Positions 42,635 to 50,844 are shown, counted from the stretch's first letter. The stretch is 64,000 nucleotides of DNA from Paludibacter jiangxiensis (GCF_001618385.1 NZ_BDCR01000001.1:868001-932000), one strand, 5' to 3'. Notes: a model not told the origin generated them from the letters alone. Made by a program: numbers and translations.

Positions 42635-42659
42635 ATATTGCAGGATTATTACGATGCAA
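42630..42659 (-). promoter_or_regulatory. Promoter of the VTC/DUF4956/DUF2490/beta-helix operon
   Basis: On the minus strand, TTG (42657-42659), 19 bases, then TATATTTG (42630-42637): a full match to the Bacteroidetes TTG-N19-TAnnTTTG consensus. Confidence 0.7.
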
Positions 42660-42725
42660 AAGTAAATTAACAATTCACACCTGTCAAATAAATGAGGTAA
42701 AGAGGCTGTTTGTTGAGGGGAAATC

Positions 42726-43415
42726 TTAGTTGTGGAATGTTCTGAAGAAATCTTCTTCAAATCGATTGCCAATAGGGATTTGTTTTTCTCCAACTGTAAT
42801 CATTTTGTTTCTGATGCTTTCTATTTTCCCTGAGGCAACAATGTATGATTTGTGTGTACGGATAAACTGATCGGGAGGGAGCTTTTCCAGAATACTCTTC
42901 ATTGTCATTCTGACTACTACAGGTTTCCCGTTGGAGAGATGAATTTTCAGGTAATCATCCAGACCTTCAATGTATAAAATAGAGTCGAAACTGATTTTGA
43001 TGAGCGTGTAGTCAGCCCGAATAATCAGGGAAGAACCGAATGGCGAAGAACCGGTTTTTCGGTCTAAAAGATGTTGAACTTTTTGTGCGGCATGTAAAAA
43101 TCGTTCGTAAGTGTAAGGTTTCAAAAGGTAATCGATCGCGTTGACGTTGAAACCTTCTACAGCATATTCGGAGTATGCAGTGGTGAATATCACCATTACC
43201 GGCGTATCAAGGTGTTTGTACCACTGCACACCGTTGACAGATGGCATCTGAATGTCGAGGAATAGTAAATCGACGGGATATTTTTTCAGAAAACGCAGAG
43301 CTTCCTGTGGCTGCGTAAAAGTCTTTTGTAATTCTATGAATCCGCAATCGACACAGAACTTTTCAATCACTTTCAATGCAGGAGGTTCATCATCAATGGC
43401 AATAGCTCTGATCAT
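42726..43415 (-). CDS. LytTR-family response regulator
   Basis: This 229-residue two-component regulator has a receiver domain (1-115) with phospho-acceptor D54 (LFLDIQMPSVNG), an acidic pocket at D8-D9, and LLKPY near residue 100. A LytTR DNA-binding domain lies at about 130-225 (ILYIEGLDDYLKIHL, FIRTHKSYIV). The start overlaps the kinase stop by 4 bases (ATGA), so the two are co-translated. LytTR proteins often regulate surface polysaccharide and adhesion genes. The adjacent downstream VTC/beta-helix operon is the obvious candidate target. Confidence 0.93.
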   Translation of the reverse strand: MIRAIAIDDEPPALKVIEKFCVDCGFIELQKTFTQPQEALRFLKKYPVDLLFLDIQMPSVNGVQWYKHLDTPVMVIFTTAYSEYAVEGFNVNAIDYLLKPYTYERFLHAAQKVQHLLDRKTGSSPFGSSLIIRADYTLIKISFDSILYIEGLDDYLKIHLSNGKPVVVRMTMKSILEKLPPDQFIRTHKSYIVASGKIESIRNKMITVGEKQIPIGNRFEEDFFRTFHN

Positions 43416-44485
43416 ATCTGGGAGATAGTTAATTCAATGGAGAAGTCTTTTTCAGACTCGCGAATGCTAAGTGTGTGTGTCGTAGGATATATCAATGCCA
43501 GTCGTTTACGAACGTTTTTGAGCCCGGTTCCGTTAGCTTTGATGTTTTTGTCCAGTTTTACTTTTTTGTTATAAACCGATAACGTAAGCTTGTCTGCATT
43601 TATTATGAGGCAGATTTTAATATGGGATGGTTCTTCTGGATTTACCCCGAATTTAAAGGCATTTTCGATAAATGGTATCAATATCAGAGGAGCAATTTTC
43701 TGTTCGGTAATATTGCCTGTAATACTGTAATCGACTGAGGCTGTTTCTCCAAGGCGGAGGCGTTGCAGCTCAATGTAATTGCTAATGTAGTTGGCTTCCT
43801 TTTGTAAAGGAACAAAATCGTCATTAACTTCGCTGGTTACATACCGCATTAGTTCAGAGAGTTTTATAATTGCCGATGGTGTTTTATCCGATTTTTCGAG
43901 CGACAAAGAATAGATACTATTCAGCGTATTGAACAAAAAATGTGGATTGACCTGCAATTTAAGATAAGAAAGTTCTGATGCTTTTTTCTCATCCTGAGCT
44001 TTGATCCATAATTCTCTTAATTTCAACAATATGGATAAAAATAAGATAATGAGAAACTTCAAAAAGTTCGATTCCAGCTGAAACGGCATTATCCAATGAT
44101 GCTGGGGCTGATGATGTTGCATCTCACCGTGATCCATGGGTGGTGGCATCATCGGGTTGTGCGGTTCGTGTGGCATGTGTTGTGGAACACCCCAATGCTC
44201 CGGAATCAATATAGACGGAAAAATTGTTATCAGGGCAAAACAGCCAATTGTAATCAAACCAAATTGCAGGTATCTCTTTCTGTGATAATAGTTTGGAATA
44301 AAATAATAGAAGTTGGCATAAAAATAGGGGATCATCAGCAACGAACTGATGAAATTCCGGATATCGGGTTTACCGATCTCCCACGATCCGAAGAACGAAA
44401 AATCGGGAGAGACGATGATGGGGAGCAGGGCAAATGCCACCCAGCAAAGTGTGTGAATCCATATTTTCTGCAAAGGCCACTTCAT
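43412..44485 (-). CDS. LytS-like sensor histidine kinase with His/Met-rich loop
   Basis: This 357-residue kinase of the His_kinase (LytS/YehU) type has four membrane helices (about 8-25, 45-65, 72-95, 138-158), then the phospho-acceptor H182 in LQVNPHFLFNTLNS and an ATPase region with LIPFIENAFKFGV. The loop before helix 4 (residues 97-130) carries eleven histidines and five methionines, including EMQHHQPQHHW, which suggests metal sensing. A consensus promoter lies 21-50 bases upstream (44506-44535). Confidence 0.92.
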   Translation of the reverse strand: MKWPLQKIWIHTLCWVAFALLPIIVSPDFSFFGSWEIGKPDIRNFISSLLMIPYFYANFYYFIPNYYHRKRYLQFGLITIGCFALITIFPSILIPEHWGVPQHMPHEPHNPMMPPPMDHGEMQHHQPQHHWIMPFQLESNFLKFLIILFLSILLKLRELWIKAQDEKKASELSYLKLQVNPHFLFNTLNSIYSLSLEKSDKTPSAIIKLSELMRYVTSEVNDDFVPLQKEANYISNYIELQRLRLGETASVDYSITGNITEQKIAPLILIPFIENAFKFGVNPEEPSHIKICLIINADKLTLSVYNKKVKLDKNIKANGTGLKNVRKRLALIYPTTHTLSIRESEKDFSIELTISQI

Positions 44486-44505
44486 GACGTAAATTTTAAC
44501 CGAAG

Positions 44506-44535
44506 CAAAGGTAATTCAACTTTTAGAAAAAACAA
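44506..44535 (-). promoter_or_regulatory. Promoter of kinase/regulator operon
   Basis: On the minus strand, TTG (44533-44535), 19 bases, TACCTTTG (44506-44513); a full consensus match, 21 bases before the kinase start codon. Confidence 0.75.
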
Positions 44536-44592
44536 AAGCGGCTGAAAATGAACCTTTCAGCCGCTTCAATGGGTTAATAATTGTTGTGAATC

Positions 44593-46140
44593 TTATTCAA
44601 CAATCTTCTTGAACAGTTCCTTCATCGAAACTTTCTGTGCGATTATTTCATGCAGTTTTTCTACAGGAACACGTTCCTGTTGCATGGTGTCACGGTAGCG
44701 GATGGTTACTGTGTTATCGGTTAATGAGTCATGGTCTACTGTTACGCAGAAAGGAGTACCGATGGCATCCTGACGGCGGTAGCGTTTCCCGATGGAGTCT
44801 TTTTCGTCGTACTGGCATTTGAAATCGAACTTCAAACTGTTCATGATTTCGCGTGCTTTCTCGGGTAGTCCGTCTTTTTTCACCAATGGCATAACGGCCA
44901 GTTTGATCGGAGCCAACACTGCCGGAAGTTTCAACACTACGCGGCTTTCTCCGTTTTCAAGCTGTTCTTCGGTGTACGAAGCTGCCATGATAGAGAGGAA
45001 TGTACGGTCGACACCAATCGAGGTTTCGATAACGTACGGAGTGTATGATTCGTTGAGTTCGGGATCGAAATATTTGATGCTTTTGCCCGAATATTTTTCG
45101 TGGCTGCTCAGGTCGAAATCGGTACGTGAGTGGATACCTTCCACTTCCTTGAAGCCAAACGGCATTTCGAATTCGATATCGGTAGCGGCATTAGCATAGT
45201 GAGCCAGTTTGTCGTGATCGTGGAAACGATATTTGTGGTCGCCAAGTCCGAGAGCTTTATGCCATTTCAGACGGGTTTCCTTCCATTGTTTGAACCACTC
45301 CATTTCGGTGCCAGGGCGTACGAAGAACTGCATCTCCATCTGTTCAAATTCACGCATACGGAAGATGAACTGACGGGCAACGATTTCGTTACGGAAAGCC
45401 TTACCGATTTGAGCGATACCGAAAGGAATCTTCATGCGGCCGGTTTTCTGTACGTTGAGGTAGTTCACAAAAATACCCTGAGCTGTTTCCGGACGAAGGT
45501 AAATCTTCATGGCACCATCGGCGGTGGAACCCATTTCGGTAGAGAACATCAGGTTAAATTGACGAACGTCTGTCCAGTTTTTGGTTCCGCTGATGGGGCA
45601 AACTACTTCGTAGTCAACGATGATTTGTTTCAGTTCAGCCAGGTCGCTGTCGTTCAGAGCCTTTACAAAACGAGCGTGAATTTCATCACGTTTTGCCTGG
45701 TGTTCCTGTACGCGGGGATTGGTCTGACGGTAAAGAGCTGCATCAAACGATTCGCCGAAACGTTTGGCGGCTTTTTCCACTTCTTTTTCAATTTTATCGT
45801 CGTATTTTGCCAACAGGTCTTCAATGAGGACATCGGCACGGTAACGCTTTTTGGAATCTTTGTTGTCGATGAGCGGATCGTTGAAAGCATCCACGTGACC
45901 CGAAGCTTTCCAGGTGGTTGGGTGCATAAAGATAGCGGCATCGATTCCCACTACATTTTCGTGGAGCAACACCATGCTGTCCCACCAATATTTTTTGATA
46001 TTGTTTTTCAGTTCAACGCCGTTTTGCCCGTAATCGTATACGGCTCCAAGTCCGTCGTAAATTTCGCTTGAAGGGAATACAAAACCGTACTCTTTACAGT
46101 GTGCGACTAATTTCTTAAAAACGTCTTCTTGTTGTGCCAT
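44593..46140 (-). CDS. glyS: Glycine--tRNA ligase (homodimeric type)
   Basis: This 515-residue class II synthetase of the alpha2 type charges tRNA-Gly. Seen are GFVFPSSEIYDGLGAVYDYGQNG at the N-terminus, motif 2 region IGKAFRNEIVARQFIFRMREFEQME, motif 3 region TSIGVDRTFLSIM, and the C-terminal anticodon-binding domain (IKLAVMPLVKKDGLPEKA). The ATG at 46140 (MAQQEDVF) is chosen over a frame open to 46251. A -7 box TAACTTTG lies at 46263-46270 on the minus strand, giving a leader of about 115 bases. Confidence 0.96.
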   Translation of the reverse strand: MAQQEDVFKKLVAHCKEYGFVFPSSEIYDGLGAVYDYGQNGVELKNNIKKYWWDSMVLLHENVVGIDAAIFMHPTTWKASGHVDAFNDPLIDNKDSKKRYRADVLIEDLLAKYDDKIEKEVEKAAKRFGESFDAALYRQTNPRVQEHQAKRDEIHARFVKALNDSDLAELKQIIVDYEVVCPISGTKNWTDVRQFNLMFSTEMGSTADGAMKIYLRPETAQGIFVNYLNVQKTGRMKIPFGIAQIGKAFRNEIVARQFIFRMREFEQMEMQFFVRPGTEMEWFKQWKETRLKWHKALGLGDHKYRFHDHDKLAHYANAATDIEFEMPFGFKEVEGIHSRTDFDLSSHEKYSGKSIKYFDPELNESYTPYVIETSIGVDRTFLSIMAASYTEEQLENGESRVVLKLPAVLAPIKLAVMPLVKKDGLPEKAREIMNSLKFDFKCQYDEKDSIGKRYRRQDAIGTPFCVTVDHDSLTDNTVTIRYRDTMQQERVPVEKLHEIIAQKVSMKELFKKIVE

Positions 46141-46323
46141 TTTTGAATATGTTGAATCGTTAATCGATAAATTGTTCGTTTTGAATTTACTTTGACGAAA
46201 ATGATTACTATCCGAAAGTAAACCTGCAATTGTCAATACATTCGGTTTCAAAAACCAGACTACAAAGTTACGATTTTTTTGTCATTCGGAAAACGATTAC
46301 CTTTGCATTCTATTTTGATAAGT

Positions 46324-46860
46324 ATGAGAGCATTCAGTTTTTTCGCGGCATTCGTTTTCGCATATATGGCTTCGGCCAATCCTCCTTTGGTTATTGACTA
46401 CACTTCCCGGGTTCATCTCGGATACCACGCAAAACCTTCGCGCAATGTCGATATAATTGTAATTCATTCAACACGTTGTCTGGATGGAGATCCTTATGAT
46501 GTGAAATGTGCCATCGAAGTGTTTCAACACTATAAAGTGGCCTCTCACTATATGATTGATCGTCAGGGGAATATTTATCGCCTTGTGGCCGAGAAAGATA
46601 TTGCTTATCAGGCCGGAAGAAGCGTTCTGCCGCAAAACGGGAGAAAGATGCTCAACGGTTCGTCTATTGGCATCGAACTGCTCAACTCGCCGACCGATCC
46701 TCCGACCGAACTTCAGTACAAGGCACTGGCCGAATTGGTGAAGGACATCAAATCCCGCTACCCGATCAAGTACATCGTCGGTCACAACGATATAGCGCCC
46801 AAGCGAAAGACAGATCCCTGGCTGTTTGACTGGCAGAAATTTAACAGTTTGATAAAGTAG
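46324..46860 (+). CDS. N-acetylmuramoyl-L-alanine amidase (amidase_2 domain)
   Basis: This 178-residue exported zinc amidase has a signal peptide (1-18), then an amidase_2/PGRP-like domain. Zinc ligands are H48 (IVIHSTRC), H154 (VGHNDIAP) and D164 (RKTDPWLFDW). It cleaves the amide between muramic acid and the stem peptide in peptidoglycan turnover or recycling. A longer frame begins at a TTG upstream of the -7 box TACCTTTG (46298-46305), so the ATG at 46324 is the start, leaving a very short leader. It is convergent with the barrel gene, 3 bases apart. Confidence 0.92.
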   Translation: MRAFSFFAAFVFAYMASANPPLVIDYTSRVHLGYHAKPSRNVDIIVIHSTRCLDGDPYDVKCAIEVFQHYKVASHYMIDRQGNIYRLVAEKDIAYQAGRSVLPQNGRKMLNGSSIGIELLNSPTDPPTELQYKALAELVKDIKSRYPIKYIVGHNDIAPKRKTDPWLFDWQKFNSLIK

Positions 46861-46863
46861 TAT

Positions 46864-47970
46864 TCAGAACGCTTCCAGTGCTGTGAAGTACAGCTGAATT
46901 CCTTTTTCATAGTTGGTGTGGGTTATGTCCCAGCGTCCGCTTATATTGATTTTGCCCCGTGTAAGCCTAAACCGGATACCGGCTCCGTAAGATGTTTTCA
47001 ACCGGTCGATACTCAGGTCGCAACTGTTGAAAACATCGCCCGAAGAACCAAACACAGCTCCCCGTATATTTTTGTAAAGAGGGAACCGATATTCTCCCTG
47101 AATGGCCGCCATCACATTGTCGCGGAACAAGCCTCCGGGTATTCCTCTCAATAGTTGGTTGCTTCCAATGGTGGTAAGCATCTGAAACGGGATGGCATTG
47201 CCCAGTCGCCAGTCGGTGACAAATTGCCATGCAAAAACATGTTGCTTGTAAAGTGCTATGTACTGGCGAAAATCGATTCCTACTTGGACAATGTTGTACG
47301 AGCTTCCCCAGAACGGATCGAAATGTACGAGGCTGGCGCTTCCCAGAATTCCTTTTGTTGGATAAAACAGGTTGTCGCGTGAATCGTAGGTGATAACGCC
47401 GCCAACGCCAAGCAGAGAATAGGGCTTCCATCCGGTTACATGAACACCCATTGCCTTGAATTTCAAGCTGTCTTCCAAAACGGGTTTTTCGCTTTGAAGA
47501 GAAAACAGCAGACCGAGACTCAGATGTTTGCTCAGGAATCGCTGAAATTGGAAGTTGAACGAATAATTACGGGAAGTATAAGCTATTGGATCTTTTAGAA
47601 ACTTATGATGATCGTTACCTATGCCAATAAAACTTGCCGGAAATTTCTGTGCCGAAATGTTGCCGAAAAGGGTCCATTTGCCTCCTCCGCCCAGGTAGAG
47701 GCGGGGAGAGAAACTAAGCGAATATTGATGTTTTTGAGTGAATACCTCGTTGAAAGAAAGGCTGCTGATTCTTGTGGAATCGATAAAGTGGAAATAATAA
47801 CCTCCGTTGATTCCAAAAAGGTTGCCGGTTTCTTTCTGGTAGGATAATGTGGGAATAAAATAAAAATTCAGCCGACTTATTTTATTCATTAGCGAATCAA
47901 TATTGATTCCACAGGCAGAATAAAGCGATAGAACTGATGCTATAATAGTCAATATGTATCGCTTTCTCAT
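46864..47970 (-). CDS. Omp85/BamA-type outer-membrane barrel without POTRA domains
   Basis: This 368-residue exported protein corresponds to the 16-stranded C-terminal barrel of the Omp85 superfamily. ITYDSRDNLFYPTKGILG and LLRGIPGGLFRDN (the conserved loop-6 arginine) are recognisable. There is no room for POTRA domains: only a signal peptide and about 25 residues precede the first strand. Such POTRA-less proteins recur in Bacteroidetes with unknown roles. Start ATG 47970 (MRKRYIL) is preferred over 47976. Confidence 0.82.
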   Translation of the reverse strand: MRKRYILTIIASVLSLYSACGINIDSLMNKISRLNFYFIPTLSYQKETGNLFGINGGYYFHFIDSTRISSLSFNEVFTQKHQYSLSFSPRLYLGGGGKWTLFGNISAQKFPASFIGIGNDHHKFLKDPIAYTSRNYSFNFQFQRFLSKHLSLGLLFSLQSEKPVLEDSLKFKAMGVHVTGWKPYSLLGVGGVITYDSRDNLFYPTKGILGSASLVHFDPFWGSSYNIVQVGIDFRQYIALYKQHVFAWQFVTDWRLGNAIPFQMLTTIGSNQLLRGIPGGLFRDNVMAAIQGEYRFPLYKNIRGAVFGSSGDVFNSCDLSIDRLKTSYGAGIRFRLTRGKINISGRWDITHTNYEKGIQLYFTALEAF

Positions 47971-47986
47971 TTGCATAACAATTAAT

Positions 47987-48012
47987 CATCCCGCCCTTCG
48001 TAAAGCGGGATG
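47987..48012 (-). terminator. Hairpin after thrC
   Basis: An 8-bp stem CATCCCGC/GCGGGATG (47987-47994 with 48005-48012), 12 bases beyond the thrC stop; the T content after it is only moderate. Confidence 0.55.
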
Positions 48013-48023
48013 CACAAATATAG

Positions 48024-49322
48024 TTATTGCAAAAGGAATTTCTTGAAATCGGCAAACTCTTTTGAAAGTTCGAAGCTGAGTTTTTCCCCTTTCATGAATT
48101 CCTGCAATTTTTCAGGAATAGCAACCTTTTCGCCAATGATTGCTTCGACGGTTCCAACAAATTTTGCCGGATGAGCTGTTTCGAGGAAAACCCCTGTTTC
48201 GCCTTCTTTCAGACCCTCTTTCAAGGCCTGATAGCCGCAGGCTCCGTGAGGATCGAGCAGGTAACCGGTCGATTGGTAACAACTCTTCATTGTTGCACCT
48301 ATCTGTTCGTCGAGGTAACGACAGCCTGAAATATCAGCCGAGATATTTTCGTGCGAATTGCCGTATAGATCGAGCACACGGGCAAAGTTGCTTGGGTCGC
48401 CTACGTCCATGGCGTTGGCGATGGTAGCCACCGAAGGACGAGGAGAATATTTTCCGGTTTCGAGATATTGTAAGAAGATGTCGTTCTGATTGTTGGCCGC
48501 GATAAAACGTTTGATAGGAAGACCCATTCGTTTACCGAAAAGTCCGGCCGTGATGTTTCCGAAGTTTCCGCTTGGTACGCAAACCACCAGATTGTCGGCT
48601 TTGCCCTGTTTTTTGAGCTGGGCGTAAGCGTTGAAGTAGTAAAATGCCTGCGGAAGGAAACGCGCTACGTTGATGGAGTTGGCCGAAGTCAGTTTTAGTT
48701 TTGCGTTCAACTCTTCGTCCATGAAGGCCGATTTTACCAGACGCTGGCAATCGTCGAACGTGCCGTCGACTTCCAAAGCGGTGATATTTTTGCCCAGCGT
48801 GGTGAATTGTTTCTCCTGAATTTCGCTTACCAACCCTTTGGGATAAAGTACGTAAACATGAATTCCCTCTACGCCGAGGAATCCGTTGGCAACGGCGCTT
48901 CCGGTATCGCCCGAGGTTGCCACCAACACGTTGACGTCGGTTTGCCCTTGTTTTTTAATGAAATATCCCAGCAAGCGCGCCATAAAGCGGCCTCCCACGT
49001 CTTTGAACGCGAGTGTCGGGCCGTGGAAAAGTTCAAGGCTGTAGATGTTTTCTTCTACCTTGACGACCGGAGTTTCGAAACTGAGTGTATCGTAAACGAT
49101 TTGCTTCAGTGTATCGGCCTCGATATCTTCTCCGAAAAATGCATCGGCAACGCGATAGGCAATTTCCTGAAAAGAGAGTTGGTCGATCGTTTCGAAAAAT
49201 CCGGCAGGCAGAGCCTTGATTTTTTCAGGCATGTAAAGCCCTTTATCGGGAGCCAGTCCTTTCACTACGGCTTCCTGCAAAGAAGCTATCGACGACTGGT
49301 GGTTGGTGCTGTAATAGTTCAT
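48024..49322 (-). CDS. thrC: Threonine synthase
   Basis: This 432-residue PLP enzyme converts O-phosphohomoserine to threonine. It has the typical N-terminal MNYYSTNHQSSIASLQEAVVKG-like start, the Schiff-base lysine K107 in LAFKDVGGRF, the phosphate loop ATSGDTGSAVANGF, and PSGNFGNITAGLFGKRMGLP. Length matches the bacterial thrC family. The upstream 80 bases are built from AT-rich TTTGAAAA repeats separating it from hisIE; no other thr gene is adjacent. Confidence 0.96.
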   Translation of the reverse strand: MNYYSTNHQSSIASLQEAVVKGLAPDKGLYMPEKIKALPAGFFETIDQLSFQEIAYRVADAFFGEDIEADTLKQIVYDTLSFETPVVKVEENIYSLELFHGPTLAFKDVGGRFMARLLGYFIKKQGQTDVNVLVATSGDTGSAVANGFLGVEGIHVYVLYPKGLVSEIQEKQFTTLGKNITALEVDGTFDDCQRLVKSAFMDEELNAKLKLTSANSINVARFLPQAFYYFNAYAQLKKQGKADNLVVCVPSGNFGNITAGLFGKRMGLPIKRFIAANNQNDIFLQYLETGKYSPRPSVATIANAMDVGDPSNFARVLDLYGNSHENISADISGCRYLDEQIGATMKSCYQSTGYLLDPHGACGYQALKEGLKEGETGVFLETAHPAKFVGTVEAIIGEKVAIPEKLQEFMKGEKLSFELSKEFADFKKFLLQ

Positions 49323-49324
49323 CT

Positions 49325-49403
49325 ATCAATTTGAAAATTTGAAAATTTGAAAATGAGCCAATTCGATGATTTTCAAATTGACACATTTTCAAATTATCGA
49401 ATT
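49325..49403. repeat. TTTGAAAA-type repeats with inverted arms
   Basis: Between thrC and hisIE, ATTTGAAA occurs three times in tandem, followed by two ATTTTCAAATT copies in inverse orientation. The outer ends ATCAATTTG and CGAATTGAT are roughly complementary. The AT-rich spacer can fold, but no known element is recognised. Confidence 0.5.
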
Positions 49404-49405
49404 GA

Positions 49406-50002
49406 TTACTCTTTGTGTCTCTTTTTCAATTCGTTTGCTAAATCTTCGATGCGATATCCTTTCGATGTTAGCAAAACGATGAGGTGATAAATCAGGTCGG
49501 AAGCCTCATAAATCATGCGATCGTCGGTGCCGTTGGTGGCTTCGATAACTGTTTCCACGGCTTCTTCGCCCACCTTTTGAGCCATGCGGTTGATGCCTTT
49601 GTTGAACAGCGAAGTAGTGTAAGACCCTTCGGGCATCTCTTTTTTGCGCTTGTCGATAAAGTCCTGCAAATAAGCGAGGAACTGGATATCGTTGCTATTG
49701 GTTTCTCCCCAGCAGGTATCGTCGCCGGTGTGGCAAACCGGGCCTACCGGATGCACTTTGATGAGCAATGTATCGTTATCGCAATCGGGAGCCATAGAAA
49801 CGACATTCAGAAAATTGCCGCTCTCTTCTCCTTTTGTCCACAGACGGTTTTTGGTACGGCTGAAAAATGTTACCTGTTTGGTGGTCACTGTTTTTTCGTA
49901 AGCCTCTTCGTTCATGTAACCCAACATGAGTACTTTATTGGTGACGGCATCCTGAATGATGGCAGGAATCAGGCCGTTGCCTTTTGCGAAATCTAATTTC
50001 AT
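49406..50002 (-). CDS. hisIE: Bifunctional phosphoribosyl-AMP cyclohydrolase / phosphoribosyl-ATP pyrophosphatase
   Basis: This 198-residue histidine biosynthesis enzyme catalyses steps 2 and 3. The HisI domain (1-105) shows GYMNEEAYEKT, TFFSRTKNRLWTKGE, and zinc cysteines in APDCDND and GPVCHTGDDTCWG. The HisE domain (110-198) shows KVGEEAVETVIEA and EASDLIYHLIVLL. The start at 50002 (MKLDFAKGN) is used; the frame open to 50068 covers the inverted-repeat leader. hisA lies 97 bases upstream in the same direction with hisF missing between. Confidence 0.94.
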   Translation of the reverse strand: MKLDFAKGNGLIPAIIQDAVTNKVLMLGYMNEEAYEKTVTTKQVTFFSRTKNRLWTKGEESGNFLNVVSMAPDCDNDTLLIKVHPVGPVCHTGDDTCWGETNSNDIQFLAYLQDFIDKRKKEMPEGSYTTSLFNKGINRMAQKVGEEAVETVIEATNGTDDRMIYEASDLIYHLIVLLTSKGYRIEDLANELKKRHKE

Positions 50003-50040
50003 ACTATAATAATTTTTTCGTCTAAGGAAGTATGGAACTC
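50000..50040 (-). promoter_or_regulatory. Start-codon inverted-repeat leader, copy 4, at hisIE
   Basis: GAGTTCCATACT, CCTTA, an AT-rich spacer with AATTATTAT, then AGTATG including the hisIE ATG. Arms 50029-50034 and 50000-50005 pair. A CCCGT-TTT-ACGGG hairpin lies just upstream. Layout and spacing equal those at 32181-32220. Confidence 0.6.
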
Positions 50041-50098
50041 TCCCGTAAAACGGGATTCGTTTCATCATCGTTGTTTGAAAGAGAAATGAATCTTTCTT

Positions 50099-50818
50099 TT
50101 ATATAAATCGTTGTAATTCTGATAATTTGATACGCCCTTCGTAAATGGCCTTGCCGAATACCACCGATGGAATTCCGGCCTCATCGAGCGCTTCGATATC
50201 GGCAATGCTGCTAACTCCTCCGCTGGCAATCAGTTGCAAAGCTGGAAAATGAGCCATTATTTTTTTGTACAATTCCACCGAAGTTCCCGTCAACATACCG
50301 TCTTTGGCAATATCGGTGCACAAAACCTTTTGAATCCCTTTTTTGCAATATCCTTCGATAAAGGGCATCAGGTCGTTGTCGGTGGTTTCGAGCCAACCGC
50401 TTACGGCAATTTTTTCGTTGTGGACGTCGGCACCCAAAATGATGCGTTCGGTACCATAACGTTCTATCCAGTGCGAGAATACATCCGGTTGTTTTACGGC
50501 GATACTTCCTCCGGTTACCATGGAGGCACCACATTCAAAAGCGATGCGAAGGTCGTCGTCACTTTTGAGGCCTCCCCCGAAATCAATGACCAAATCGGTG
50601 TGAGTGGCAATGCTTTCGAGTACTTTATGATTGACAATGTGCTGCGCTTTGGCACCATCCAAATCGACAACATGCAGTCGGCGGATACCGGCATCGGCAA
50701 ACTCTTTGGCCACTTCAAGCGGCTGTTCGTTATAGACTTTTTTCTGCTGATAGTCGCCCTGAGAGAGTCGGACACATTTGCCCTCTATGATGTCGATGGC
50801 GGGAATAATTTCAATCAT
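50099..50818 (-). CDS. hisA: ProFAR isomerase
   Basis: This 239-residue (beta/alpha)8 isomerase opens the aminoaldose ring in histidine biosynthesis. Catalytic D9 ([14 protein letters not shown]) and D131 (ILGADVHNE) are present, as are phosphate-binding loops IDFGGGLKS and IASGGVSS. The -7 box TAACTTTG on the minus strand (50853-50860) is half of a 16-bp palindrome. hisH and hisF, usual neighbours in Bacteroidetes his clusters, are not here. Confidence 0.95.
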   Translation of the reverse strand: MIEIIPAIDIIEGKCVRLSQGDYQQKKVYNEQPLEVAKEFADAGIRRLHVVDLDGAKAQHIVNHKVLESIATHTDLVIDFGGGLKSDDDLRIAFECGASMVTGGSIAVKQPDVFSHWIERYGTERIILGADVHNEKIAVSGWLETTDNDLMPFIEGYCKKGIQKVLCTDIAKDGMLTGTSVELYKKIMAHFPALQLIASGGVSSIADIEALDEAGIPSVVFGKAIYEGRIKLSELQRFI

Positions 50819-50844
50819 CTACTGGTCAATCAAAAACGTTTTAA

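Larger units (their letters stand above)
42365..42725. other. Long leader of the VTC operon
   Basis: This spacer contains the VTC promoter (42630-42659), a palindrome over the start of transcription (42611-42634), and a hairpin TCTGCCG/CGGCAGA (42524-42530/42555-42561) with a 24-base loop. The loop holds two AATGCAC copies on the minus strand. The remaining 150 bases before the VTC start show no gene. Confidence 0.6.

Noticed and set aside
49325-49403. TTTGAAAA repeats considered as a CRISPR-like array
   Set aside because: Units are 8-10 bases with no regular spacers, and no cas gene is in the window.
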